Below are positions 26,414 to 34,773 of a DNA stretch of 64,000 nucleotides, piece after piece. The position numbers were made by a program, and so were the translations under genes. Within the stretch, counting starts at the first letter, position 1, and each line of letters opens with the position of its first letter. This DNA comes from Klebsiella michiganensis (lineage in GTDB: Bacteria > Pseudomonadota > Gammaproteobacteria > Enterobacterales > Enterobacteriaceae), in assembly GCA_000963575.1 (NCBI GenBank), contig CP011077.1, positions 434,001 to 498,000 on the forward strand, read 5' to 3'. The notes below the pieces were generated by a model. It made no database searches and was not told the DNA's origin. It saw nothing but the letters and a program-made list of their open reading frames with translations.

Positions 26414-26809
26414 ATGAGTGAAATCATCGAAGCGCCCATGACGCTGAGCGAACAACTGCGCAACGGCAATCTGTTCAGCGAAAAATGTCCCTCCCGGGAT
26501 GTGCTGAAACATGTGACCAGCCGCTGGGGTGTCTTAATTTTAGTGGCATTACAGGATGGCACTCATCGTTTTAGCGATTTAAGGCGCAAGATGGGCGGCG
26601 TGAGCGAGAAAATGCTGGCGCAGACGCTGCAGTGGCTGGAGGCGGACGGCTTTGTGGATCGCAAATCTTACCCGGTTGTGCCGCCTCACGTGGAGTACAC
26701 GCTGACGCCGATGGGCCATGAAATTGCCGATAAAGTGGCCTCGCTAGCCGACTGGATAGAAGAGAATTTGCCGCAGGTGATGGCGTCCCGAGAGAAACGG
26801 GACGCCTGA
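26414..26809 (+). CDS. ytfH: HxlR-family transcriptional regulator YtfH
   Basis: Winged-helix regulator, 131 residues. It has the HxlR core: a conserved N-terminal cysteine in KCPSRDVLKHVTSRWGVLIL (Cys25, often redox- or aldehyde-sensing in this family), the recognition region RFSDLRRKMGGVSEKMLAQTL, and the wing VPPHVEYTLTPMG. The ATG follows AGGTAAG. It is divergent from qorB across 92 bp, the usual arrangement for a local repressor. The 3' end lies 5 bp from the cpdB stop on the other strand. Confidence 0.92.
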   Translation: MSEIIEAPMTLSEQLRNGNLFSEKCPSRDVLKHVTSRWGVLILVALQDGTHRFSDLRRKMGGVSEKMLAQTLQWLEADGFVDRKSYPVVPPHVEYTLTPMGHEIADKVASLADWIEENLPQVMASREKRDA

Positions 26810-26814
26810 GAGAG

Positions 26815-28746
26815 TTACTTGCTTAAATCAAGCTGATAGATAGCAAAACCAATGTCGTCGTTAGCGACTTTTTTCATTGGGTATTGGCCTTTTTCTTTGA
26901 TAAAGGCGGCGGCTTTGTCGCCAGGGGAGGTTTCAAAGCGGATATCCAGCGGCTGCTGGCTGGCGATGGGGGCCAGACGCCAGTTGTTGTCTGCCGCTGG
27001 GTGAATTTCGCCCTGGGCGCCTATCCAGTTGGCCAGTACCGCGCGGTTCTCATCTGGTGAAGCAAAAGCGATGTGGCTGTCGCCGGTTCCGGCAAACTTG
27101 CCGCCGTAAGCGCGATAGTTATTGGTCGCGACCAGGAAGATGGCGTTCGGGTCGATAGGTTTGCCCTTGAAGGTGAGATCTTTGATGCGCTCTGCCTTCG
27201 GGTTCACCATCTGGCATTCGCCGTCGTAGCGGGCCGGCTGGCTGACGTCGATCTGATAATTTACGCCGTCGATCACATCGAAGTTATAGGTACGGAAGCC
27301 GTCCCAGTTGATTAATTCCTGAGGCTTGGTGCTGTTTACGTCGATCTGGTTGAACTGCCCGGCGGAACATTCCAGCCACTCTTTGACCTCTTTACCGGTC
27401 GCTTTCACGACCACCAGGGTGTTCGGGTAAAGGTAGAGATCGGCGGCGTTGCGGAAGGTCAGTTGGCCTTTTTCGACCTCAACGAAGCTGGCCGGATCGT
27501 TTTTACGTCCGCCCACTTTGAACGGGGCGGCGGCGGAGAGCACCGGCAGATTCGCAAGGTCCGGGTCGCCCTGGATGTATTTCTCAACGTAGGCTTTCTG
27601 CGCATTATTCACTACCTGAACGGTTGGGTCGTCCTGCACCAGCGCCAGATAGCTGTACATGTTATCCGCCGATTTACCGATTGGCTTGCTGACAAATTCG
27701 CGGGTTGCGGTGTGATCGTGCTCCAGCACTTTCTTCAGGTTCTGGTCTTCTGCCGCCAGGGATTTTTTGGCTACGCTGTCATAAATTGGCCGTGCTTCTG
27801 CCTTGCTGCTGGTGACTTTCCAGCTGCCGGAGTCGTTGCTCAGCACCAGATCTACCACGCCAAGGTGGTCGCCCCACATGCCCGGCATCACGGCAGGCAC
27901 GCCGTTCAGGGTGCCTTTTTCGATATCGGCCCCTTTAATGTTGGCAAAATCTTTCCCAGGGAATACGGCGTGGGCATGGCCGAACATAATGGCGTCCACG
28001 CCTGGCACCTGGCTGAGGTAATAAACGGAGTTTTCGGCCATCGCCTGATAAGGCTCGCTGGAAAGCCCCGAGTGGGCAATCACTACCACCACATCCGCAC
28101 CCTGTTGGCGCATTTCCGGCACGTATTTCCGCGCAGTTTCGGTGATGTCGTTCACCGTCACTTTGCCGCTCAGGTTGGCCTTATCCCAGGTCATGATTTG
28201 CGGCGGTACAAAGCCGATGTAGCCGATGCGTAGCGTCTGGGTTTTGCCGTCTTTGTCTTTGACTTCGGTTTCTTTAATCAGGTACGGCGTGAACATCGGT
28301 TTTTGGGTTTTTACATCGATGATATTGGCGTTCACGTACGGGAACCTGGCACCTGCCAGGGCTTTATGCAGGAAGTCGAGGCCATAGTTGAATTCGTGGT
28401 TGCCCAGGTTGCCAACGGTATAGTCGAGCGTATTCAGCGCCTTATAGACAGGATGGATTTCCCCGGCTTTCAGCCCCCTGGCGGCGGCATAATCGCCCAA
28501 CGGGCTGCCCTGGATAATATCGCCGTTATCCACCAGCACGCTGTTGGTGACTTCACCGCGCGCGGCATTGATCAAACTTGCGGTGCGTACCAGACCGAAC
28601 TTCTCAGTAGGCGTATCTTTGTAGTAATCGAAGTCCATCATGTTGCTGTGCAGATCGGTCGTTTCCATGATCCGCAGGTCAACGGTGGCCGCATTGACGC
28701 TGGCGGCTATCAGCGTCGCCAGAAGCGTTGCGCTAAACTTAATCAT
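26815..28746 (-). CDS. cpdB: Periplasmic 2',3'-cyclic-nucleotide 2'-phosphodiesterase/3'-nucleotidase CpdB
   Basis: Periplasmic bifunctional enzyme that turns 2',3'-cyclic nucleotides into nucleosides for salvage. The 643 residues comprise a signal peptide (1-19, ASVNA cleavage), an N-terminal metallophosphatase domain with ETTDLHSN, DNGDIIQGSPLGDY, GNHEFNYG and the H-x-H in GHAHAVFPG, and a C-terminal 5'-nucleotidase domain. The length is normal. It is divergent from cysQ across about 200 bp with no other gene. Confidence 0.96.
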   Translation of the reverse strand: MIKFSATLLATLIAASVNAATVDLRIMETTDLHSNMMDFDYYKDTPTEKFGLVRTASLINAARGEVTNSVLVDNGDIIQGSPLGDYAAARGLKAGEIHPVYKALNTLDYTVGNLGNHEFNYGLDFLHKALAGARFPYVNANIIDVKTQKPMFTPYLIKETEVKDKDGKTQTLRIGYIGFVPPQIMTWDKANLSGKVTVNDITETARKYVPEMRQQGADVVVVIAHSGLSSEPYQAMAENSVYYLSQVPGVDAIMFGHAHAVFPGKDFANIKGADIEKGTLNGVPAVMPGMWGDHLGVVDLVLSNDSGSWKVTSSKAEARPIYDSVAKKSLAAEDQNLKKVLEHDHTATREFVSKPIGKSADNMYSYLALVQDDPTVQVVNNAQKAYVEKYIQGDPDLANLPVLSAAAPFKVGGRKNDPASFVEVEKGQLTFRNAADLYLYPNTLVVVKATGKEVKEWLECSAGQFNQIDVNSTKPQELINWDGFRTYNFDVIDGVNYQIDVSQPARYDGECQMVNPKAERIKDLTFKGKPIDPNAIFLVATNNYRAYGGKFAGTGDSHIAFASPDENRAVLANWIGAQGEIHPAADNNWRLAPIASQQPLDIRFETSPGDKAAAFIKEKGQYPMKKVANDDIGFAIYQLDLSK

Positions 28747-28947
28747 GTTTAAATGTCCTTTTTAGAGGTACGCCACAAAGGGCAATGTATATACAGACTG
28801 TTGCTTACAATTTTGTGAAGTCTGCCAGAAATTGAGTCCGGTAAACCAGAAATGCTTCACAGATAGCGCATCGTGGTGCAATGAGATATAAGTAAAACAA
28901 TAAGTTATTCGCTCGATGTAGCGCTGAGACACAACACGAGGTGGAGA

Positions 28948-29694
28948 ATGTTAGAACAAATTTGCCAGCTGGCCCGCGAGGCCGGGGCCGCTATCATGCA
29001 GGTCTATGAGGGAGAGAAGCCGCTTGAAGCGACGCATAAGATTGATGACTCTCCGGTGACGGCGGCGGATCTCGCCGCCCACGACATTATTTTGAAAGGG
29101 CTGAAGACGTTGACGCCGGATATCCCCGTCTTGTCAGAGGAAGATCCCCAGTCGTGGGATACCCGTCAAAGCTGGCAGCGCTACTGGCTGGTCGATCCGC
29201 TGGACGGCACAAAAGAGTTCCTGAAGCGTAACGGCGAGTTCACGGTGAATATCGCGCTCATTGAAGGTGGGAAAGCGGTGATGGGCGTTGTCTACGCGCC
29301 GGTGCTGAAGATTATGTACAGCGCCGCAGATGGGAAGGCCTGGAAGGAAGAGTGCGGGGTGCGAAATCAGATTCATGTCCGTGATGCCCGCCCACCGCGC
29401 GTGGTGGTTAGCCGGTCCCATGCCGCCAACGATAGCGAGCTGAAAGAGTATCTCCAGCAGATGGGCGAGCACCAGACCACGGCCATTGGCTCATCGCTGA
29501 AGTTCTGTCTGGTGGCCGACGGCCAGGCCCAGCTCTATCCACGCTTTGGGCCAACCAACATTTGGGACACTGCGGCAGGACACGCCGTGGCGGTCGCTGC
29601 CGGAGCGCACGTTCATGACTGGCAGGGTAAGCCGCTGGACTATACCCCGCGCGAGTCGTTCCTGAATCCCGGTTTCCGCGTTTCTATTTACTGA
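28948..29694 (+). CDS. cysQ: 3'(2'),5'-bisphosphate nucleotidase CysQ
   Basis: Hydrolyses 3'-phosphoadenosine 5'-phosphate (PAP), preventing its toxicity during sulfate assimilation. The 248-residue protein belongs to the inositol monophosphatase superfamily, with Glu64, the metal motif DPLDGT at 83-88 and the second motif NIWDTAAGHAV near residue 205. The start follows CACGAGGTGGAG. Its last 11 bp overlap the end of ytfJ on the opposite strand. Confidence 0.96.
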   Translation: MLEQICQLAREAGAAIMQVYEGEKPLEATHKIDDSPVTAADLAAHDIILKGLKTLTPDIPVLSEEDPQSWDTRQSWQRYWLVDPLDGTKEFLKRNGEFTVNIALIEGGKAVMGVVYAPVLKIMYSAADGKAWKEECGVRNQIHVRDARPPRVVVSRSHAANDSELKEYLQQMGEHQTTAIGSSLKFCLVADGQAQLYPRFGPTNIWDTAAGHAVAVAAGAHVHDWQGKPLDYTPRESFLNPGFRVSIY

Positions 29695-30241
29695 GTAACC
29701 CCTGCAGCAGGCTAATCACCTGCTGCACTTCCTGTTGGGTTAACGGGCCATCTTTGGCGAACTGAATCCTGCCTTCTTTATCCAGCACCACAATAGCTGA
29801 GCCGCCCTGCTGCAAGTGCCAGGCTTTCGCCGCTACGCCGTTGCTGTCGACGATAAACTGCGACCACGGAAACTCTTTCTTATTACTTTCGATGCTGCTG
29901 CGCACGAACATGCTGGTGCCCACAATCGCGTCGTCGGTGTTCACAATGGTGGTGGTCTGGTACTTGTCGTGCGGGAATTTTGCCGCTTTGATGGCTTCGA
30001 CCATGGCCGCATTTTCTTCTTTGGCACTCGAGCGGCCGGCAATATGCTGCAGGACTCTCACTTTCCCAGGGAGCTGCGCGCTATTCCAGTTTTTATAACT
30101 AAACTTATTGTTATCCAGCACCAGCTCGCCCTTGTCGGTTATGCCAATAGGGGAAACTCGCTGGTTATTTTCAAAGTTATGGGCTGAGGCCATGAGCGGC
30201 AGCAGCAGCAAAGACAGCGCCAGCGTTTTGCGCAGGGTCAT
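29684..30241 (-). CDS. ytfJ: Periplasmic thioredoxin-fold protein YtfJ
   Basis: A 185-residue secreted protein of the YtfJ family (redoxin-like fold, function unknown). It has a signal peptide of about 22 residues (MTLRKTLALSLLLLPLMASAH), then NFENNQRVSPIGITDKGELVL and a conserved GKVRVLQHIAGRSSAKEENA segment. No CXXC motif is visible, so a classical disulfide role is unlikely. The start at 30241 follows AAGGAGT and gives a proper signal peptide. It overlaps cysQ tail-to-tail by 11 bp. Confidence 0.92.
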   Translation of the reverse strand: MTLRKTLALSLLLLPLMASAHNFENNQRVSPIGITDKGELVLDNNKFSYKNWNSAQLPGKVRVLQHIAGRSSAKEENAAMVEAIKAAKFPHDKYQTTTIVNTDDAIVGTSMFVRSSIESNKKEFPWSQFIVDSNGVAAKAWHLQQGGSAIVVLDKEGRIQFAKDGPLTQQEVQQVISLLQGLLSK

Positions 30242-30566
30242 CGGTGACTCCTTATTGTTGTTAGCAGGTGATCCGACCACTTGGGTCGATGTTTTAAGCA
30301 TATGTGCTGAATAAGCATCTGTCCCGCAAGCAAAGTGCCAGTTTGCGGGCTGACGCACATAACCCTGAAATTTGAAGGCTTACGCTGCCGTTTTTTACAA
30401 TTAAAAATATTGTTCTGCAACTTTGTAATCTTTTAGTAAAAAAACTTCTACACACTAGGTGACCTTCGATATCTGGACTATAGTTTTCGAGCACCAAACT
30501 TTTTCGCCTCATTTTGTCGGGCCAAATGTAGCTCGCAGAGGCGTTAACATGCAGGAGTAAAGAACA
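30242..30566. other. ytfJ-ytfK divergent intergenic region
   Basis: 325 bp, AT-richer than its surroundings, without a credible gene. It must hold both divergent promoters. E. coli ytfK is reported to respond to phosphate starvation, but I could not identify a convincing Pho box by eye. Confidence 0.5.
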
Positions 30567-30773
30567 ATGAAAATTTTCCAACGTTACAACCCCCTTCAGG
30601 TGGCGAAGTACGTGAAGATCCTGTTCCGTGGACGGTTGTATATCAAGGACGTTGGCGCTTTCGAATTTGATAAGGGCAAAATCCTTGTCCCGAAAGTTAA
30701 GGATAAGCAGCACTACTCGGTGATGTCCGAGGTTAACCGCCAGGTAATGCGCTTACAGGCGGATATGGGTTAG
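30567..30773 (+). CDS. ytfK: Stringent-response modulator YtfK (DUF1107)
   Basis: A 68-residue cytosolic protein, nearly identical to E. coli YtfK (MKIFQRYNPLQVAKYVKILFRG start, VMSEVNRQVMRLQ end). In E. coli YtfK is reported to bind SpoT and tilt it towards (p)ppGpp synthesis during phosphate or fatty-acid starvation. The ribosome site is AGGAGTAAAG. It converges on paeA with a shared hairpin between them. Confidence 0.95.
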   Translation: MKIFQRYNPLQVAKYVKILFRGRLYIKDVGAFEFDKGKILVPKVKDKQHYSVMSEVNRQVMRLQADMG

Positions 30774-30786
30774 GCCCAAAAGTTGT

Positions 30787-30813
30787 AAAAAAAACGGCCC
30801 CGAAGGGGCCGTT
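30787..30813 (-). terminator. Intrinsic terminator of paeA (minus strand)
   Basis: Nine-pair stem AACGGCCCC / GGGGCCGTT with a GAA loop; eight T's follow on the minus strand. On the plus strand the T run is poor, so it mainly serves paeA. Confidence 0.85.
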
Positions 30814-30831
30814 AGTGTTTCTGCAGCTAGC

Positions 30832-32169
30832 TTACTGCTCCTGAGGCTCTTCGCCATCAGGCAGCTTTGGCGACAGCGCGACAGGCTTATTGTCGATACG
30901 CGTCACCAGCAGCTGGTCGATGCGGTAGTTATCAATATCCACCACCTCGAACTTATAGCCGGAGAACTTCACCGAGTCGGTGCGTTTCGGGATTTTACGC
31001 AGCATAAACATCATGAACCCGCCGATGGTTTCATAGTTACCGGACTGCGGGAACTCGTCGATATCCAGCACGCGCATGACGTCATCAATCGGCGTGCCGC
31101 CTTCCACCAGCCATGAGTTTTCATCACGGGCCACGATTTGTTCTTCCATGCCCTGGCCGACCAGGTCACCCATCAGCGTCGTCATCACGTCATTCAGGGT
31201 AATGATGCCCACCACCAGCGCGTATTCATTCATGATGACCGCGAAGTCTTCCCCGGCGGTTTTAAAGCTTTCCAGTGCTTCGGAGAGCGTCAATGTGTCC
31301 GGTACAATCAGGGCGTTACGCAGATGCACGCCGCTGTTCAGCGCCATGCTCTGGTTGCCCAGCACGCGGTTCAGCAGCTCTTTGGAATCAACGTAGCCAA
31401 CGACGTGATCGATATCGCCGTTACAGACCAGGAACTTGGAGTGCGGATGTTCGGCGATGGTGGACTTCAGGCTTTGTTCGTCGGCATGCAGGTCGAACCA
31501 AATCACGTTTTCGCGGGAGGTCATGGAAGACGGTACGGTACGGGATTCTAGCTCAAAGACGTTTTCAATCAGTTCGTGTTCCTGCTTACGCAGCACGCCC
31601 GCCAGCGCACCGGCTTCAAATACCGCGTAAACGTCGTCAGAAGTAATGTCGTCCTTACGCACCATCGGCAGCTTGAAGATGCGGAAAATAACGTTAGCCA
31701 GGCCGTTGAAGAACCACACCAAAGGTCTGAAAACAAACAGACAGAAGCGCATCGGGTTGATAATACGCAGAGCGACCGTTTCAGGCGCAATCATACCGAT
31801 GCGTTTCGGCGTAAGGTCAGCAAACAGAATGAACAAGCTGGTCACGAGGGTGAACGACAAAATAAAGCTGAGCTGATCGGCCAGCTCCGGCGACAGGAAG
31901 CGCTCCAGCATCGTTTTAAACGCTGGAGAGAAGGCCGCATCCCCGACGATACCGCCGAGAATTGCCACGGCGTTCAGGCCTATTTGCACCACGGTAAAGA
32001 AGGTGCCCGGCGTTTCTTGCATCTTCAGCACGCGCTGCGCGTTTACGTTGCCTTCATCGGCCAACAGCTTAAGTTTGATTTTACGAGAGGCGGCAAGCGA
32101 GATCTCAGAGATTGAGAAAAAGGCACTAATAGCAATAAGGATAAGTATTATCAAAATACTGTTTAACAT
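30832..32169 (-). CDS. paeA: Polyamine exporter PaeA (YtfL), CNNM/CBS/CorC domain membrane protein
   Basis: Inner-membrane protein reported to export cadaverine and putrescine in Salmonella and E. coli (formerly YtfL). The 445 residues form an N-terminal CNNM (DUF21) membrane domain with about four helices (1-190), two CBS domains (about 200-340) and a CorC_HlyC domain at the C-terminus (MVEQIVARDENSW-like region onward). The length is as in E. coli (447). It is the last conserved gene before the accessory effector island. Confidence 0.92.
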   Translation of the reverse strand: MLNSILIILILIAISAFFSISEISLAASRKIKLKLLADEGNVNAQRVLKMQETPGTFFTVVQIGLNAVAILGGIVGDAAFSPAFKTMLERFLSPELADQLSFILSFTLVTSLFILFADLTPKRIGMIAPETVALRIINPMRFCLFVFRPLVWFFNGLANVIFRIFKLPMVRKDDITSDDVYAVFEAGALAGVLRKQEHELIENVFELESRTVPSSMTSRENVIWFDLHADEQSLKSTIAEHPHSKFLVCNGDIDHVVGYVDSKELLNRVLGNQSMALNSGVHLRNALIVPDTLTLSEALESFKTAGEDFAVIMNEYALVVGIITLNDVMTTLMGDLVGQGMEEQIVARDENSWLVEGGTPIDDVMRVLDIDEFPQSGNYETIGGFMMFMLRKIPKRTDSVKFSGYKFEVVDIDNYRIDQLLVTRIDNKPVALSPKLPDGEEPQEQ

Positions 32170-32422
32170 AATTTATCTGGCTGTTGTGGCCAGGTCCTCG
32201 GAAGGGAAAAGTGGATAAATCTAAGGGGTCAAACACAAGAAATGCTGGCCGCTTTTGTGAACGAGCCAGCAAATTCAAGGAGTAGTATAGCGTAAGGATG
32301 GGATGTGCTACCAGAGGTTGTAATTTAACCGGCGGTAAGCCGCCTTTTAACTGATCTGTTTTTTGATTAATGCACTTAACGTTTGGCGTGCTGTATAAGC
32401 TGTCTTGCATCTTTTTATCCCC
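32170..32422. other. paeA-effector intergenic region
   Basis: Non-coding stretch between the paeA start and the hrp box. It contains a small GGCGG-TAAG-CCGCC-TTTT hairpin (32331-32348) on the plus strand that looks like a weak terminator; no gene precedes it on that strand, so it may be a relic of rearrangement or an insulator. Nothing else was recognised. Confidence 0.4.
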
Positions 32423-32450
32423 GGAACTTTTCTTCTCTTTTGGCCACTCA
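32423..32450 (+). promoter_or_regulatory. hrp box (HrpL-dependent ECF-sigma promoter) upstream of the first effector candidate
   Basis: GGAACT - 15 bp - CCACTCA, against the consensus GGAACC-N15/16-CCACNNA: one mismatch in the -35 and a perfect -10. It ends 36 bp before the ATG of the 444-residue gene. The second gene of the island has its own perfect hrp box. Confidence 0.82.
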
Positions 32451-32486
32451 CCTGACCGGTTAGCCCACTATCAGGAGAGCGTTCAC

Positions 32487-33821
32487 ATGGTCAATTCCGT
32501 TACTTCCGCGCACAGGCATGCGGCGGAACTTCCTCCATTACCGGAACACAGCGGTCAGCGGCCTGCGTCGATTGCTTCCCGCTCATCTGTGGCCACTTCT
32601 GCCGCCGTAAGCGCGCATGAAAGCCTGCATTTTGTGGGAGACAGCGTTTATGGCTCGGCCAATGAAGCCGCTATTCATCATCAGCTTGGGGCGTTATTCG
32701 GCAAGCACATTAACGGCGATAACCATGCTGAAATGCATGACCTGATTGAGTCGAGAACCCGGGAATTACATAAAATGGGGGAAACGCCGGCCTCCGTTGA
32801 GGCGGTGCTGACGAAAGGGCACCAGCTGGACAGGCTGGGACAAATCGCACGAGGGGCGGTAAGAGCGATTCCGTTTGCTGCCGCTTCGGTCGCCTACGAT
32901 AAAGTCCCGCTGTTGAGCGCCTTTGCCCACACAGCGGCGGAAATTGGCCTCCATGCTGGCCTGCAGTCCAGCATCGCCGACACGATAGGCACCACGCTGC
33001 TTAACCGCGCCACGGCAACTAATCAGTGGCTGTCCGCCAAAGACAGCGACCTGCATCCGGCCATGCGCGAAGCGGTAAAAGAGGTAAAAGCGAGCTTGCT
33101 GACGACGGTGGCAGAAACCGGGTTAGCCATCCAGACCTATTCGGCCCGCAATCTTGCGCGCCTGGCGACGGCGGCAACATTGACGCATTTTGCCGGGGCG
33201 AAAGTGGCCGGTGAAGCCGATACGTGGCTGTCTGCGGCGGGTGGGCTGGTGGCGGGCGGCGCGATGAGCGCCATTTTGCATGCGGTGGATGAAAGCAAAG
33301 GCCGAACCGGGCCGGAGTTTTTACTGGGGCGCCATGACTGGCAGTCGCGGTTCACGGAGTTAAAAAATACGCATGTGGTGGGCGATACGCTAAAAAATGC
33401 GGCTCAGCGCGTGGCAAAACTGCCCCTGGATATTGCAACGGACAGCCTGAAAGCGACGGCCAGCGTTCTCTCTGCGCCGAGCCTGGGAAAAACGGCGATG
33501 CTGGCCGGTGGTTTTGCCGGTGTGATAAGCCTGCGCAGCGCCATTAGCGGCGCTGTGGCGAGCGCCTTTCCAAGAGTGAATGCCGCTTCGCTAAGCGCCA
33601 TCAGCCATGCGACCAACGTGGTGGCTTCTGCCCCGGTGTTTTTCGCCGTTCCTGCGGCAGAAATTCTCGCTGACTCGGTGGCGGATAAAATGACGCAAAC
33701 GCTGCAGGAAAGCGTTCCGGCGGCCGTGAACTCCGCGGCAGGCTGGATAGGGCATCAGCTCCAGGCGGCCTTAAATCGTCGGCCGGTAACCACCCTTAAT
33801 GCCGCTGAGCAGCAGGTGTAA
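32487..33821 (+). CDS. Candidate HrpL-regulated type III secreted protein, Ala-rich, unknown family
   Basis: Not recognised as a named family. The 444 residues have a Ser/His/Pro-rich N-terminus with no acidic residue in the first 12, as is common for type III signals, then a largely helical Ala/Gly-rich body. Several moderately hydrophobic stretches occur (about 215-260 and 335-380), suggesting membrane insertion or a translocator-like role. No catalytic motif was found. The ATG at 32487 is preceded by AGGAG with 9-nt spacing and sits just downstream of a hrp box, which decides the start against upstream in-frame codons. It lies between paeA and msrA, which are neighbours in K-12, so the locus is an insertion. 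Confidence 0.75.
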   Translation: MVNSVTSAHRHAAELPPLPEHSGQRPASIASRSSVATSAAVSAHESLHFVGDSVYGSANEAAIHHQLGALFGKHINGDNHAEMHDLIESRTRELHKMGETPASVEAVLTKGHQLDRLGQIARGAVRAIPFAAASVAYDKVPLLSAFAHTAAEIGLHAGLQSSIADTIGTTLLNRATATNQWLSAKDSDLHPAMREAVKEVKASLLTTVAETGLAIQTYSARNLARLATAATLTHFAGAKVAGEADTWLSAAGGLVAGGAMSAILHAVDESKGRTGPEFLLGRHDWQSRFTELKNTHVVGDTLKNAAQRVAKLPLDIATDSLKATASVLSAPSLGKTAMLAGGFAGVISLRSAISGAVASAFPRVNAASLSAISHATNVVASAPVFFAVPAAEILADSVADKMTQTLQESVPAAVNSAAGWIGHQLQAALNRRPVTTLNAAEQQV

Positions 33822-33822
33822 A

Positions 33823-33851
33823 GGAACCGATAGGGGAGTTACGGCCACATA
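33823..33851 (+). promoter_or_regulatory. hrp box upstream of the LRR effector candidate
   Basis: GGAACC - 16 bp - CCACATA, a perfect match to GGAACC-N15/16-CCACNNA. It starts 2 bp after the stop of the first effector gene and ends 26 bp before the ATG of the second. Confidence 0.88.
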
Positions 33852-33877
33852 CTGGCAGTTTATGTCGGAGCCTGATT

Positions 33878-34726
33878 ATGCATATTAATTCTACGGCGGC
33901 GCGGCCTTCGGGCATGCCGTCTCTTACCAGCACACCTTCAACGGCGTCGGTTCAGGTCGCTTCCTCTGGCCTGCACGCCAGTGATTTACACGGCGATCTC
34001 AAAAATTGGGCCGCGGCGGCTCCTTCGGCGGAAGAAAGCAAGGCCAGGGCGGCTGCCAGCAGTGAAATAATGAATAACTTTCAGTGCCGGGGGGAAACAT
34101 TAGATCTGAGCGAACGAGGCCTGACGGCGCTGCCCGAATCGCTGGGCGCGCTGACGCATCTCAAACATTTGAATGTGTCCGGCAACCCGCTGCAGACCTT
34201 TCCGGCCAAAGCGCTTTTACAGCTGGGTTCCCTGCAAACGCTGCAGCTGGCGATGAATCAGCAAAACCAGGGCGTGCCGTTCCGTCGTTCACACGAGCGT
34301 TTTGCGGATGAGGGATACAAACTGCAGTTTTTTGCCCAGGGCAATAACCGTGCGCAGGTGATTCACCAGCCGCCTCGCCAGAAAACCGCATTGTTCACAA
34401 CCGATCTGGCACCTTGCCTGGCGGCGATGATTGTCCAGGATGGGAAAAGCCTGGCGCTGCATATGGATAACCCGCAGCGCAGCGGCTCAGGGGGAATTCC
34501 TCTGGAGGATATGCTGTCCCGGCATTTGCATCCGTCAGCGCATAAAACCGAGGTGTTCCTGGTGGGGGCTAACGATCAGGGGGCGGCGGGTAACGTGCGG
34601 GCGATGCTGGCGGCGCTGAACAAGCATGGCGTGGCAAATAACATCTGCATGGCAAGTCTCGGGAATGGTCATACTTCCGCGACGCTGGATGTGAATAATC
34701 AGAGAGCCTGGGTTGGCTTTGGCTAA
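33878..34726 (+). CDS. Candidate type III effector: leucine-rich repeats plus CheD/CNF-like deamidase domain
   Basis: A 282-residue protein. Residues 1-35 are Ser/Thr/Pro-rich with Ile at position 3 and no acidic residue before Asp36, a textbook type III secretion signal. Residues 73-125 form two to three leucine-rich repeats (LDLSERGLTALPESLG, LKHLNVSGNPLQTFP). Residues 170-282 resemble the CheD/CNF1 deamidase fold: Cys180 in TDLAPCLAAM, His195 in SLALHM (spacing 15, as C866/H881 of CNF1), then FLVGAN...GNVRAMLAALNKHGV and ASLGNGHTSATLD, paralleling the GGA, ERN and GG-R motifs of CheD. HopAF1/XopAF effectors are thought to have the same fold. Glutamine deamidase activity is inferred, not shown. 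Confidence 0.78.
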   Translation: MHINSTAARPSGMPSLTSTPSTASVQVASSGLHASDLHGDLKNWAAAAPSAEESKARAAASSEIMNNFQCRGETLDLSERGLTALPESLGALTHLKHLNVSGNPLQTFPAKALLQLGSLQTLQLAMNQQNQGVPFRRSHERFADEGYKLQFFAQGNNRAQVIHQPPRQKTALFTTDLAPCLAAMIVQDGKSLALHMDNPQRSGSGGIPLEDMLSRHLHPSAHKTEVFLVGANDQGAAGNVRAMLAALNKHGVANNICMASLGNGHTSATLDVNNQRAWVGFG

Positions 34727-34736
34727 CGGTGCCAAA

Positions 34737-34764
34737 GAAAAAGCCAGTCGGTTGACTGGCTTTT
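34737..34764. terminator. Bidirectional terminator between the LRR gene and msrA
   Basis: Stem AAAAGCCAGTC / GACTGGCTTTT with a GGTT loop; runs of A and T on both sides serve both converging genes. Confidence 0.85.
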
Positions 34765-34773
34765 AGGGAGCGC

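Noticed and set aside
32331..32348. GGCGG-TAAG-CCGCC-TTTT hairpin as a true terminator
   Set aside because: No gene precedes it on that strand; five base pairs and four T's are not enough to claim function.
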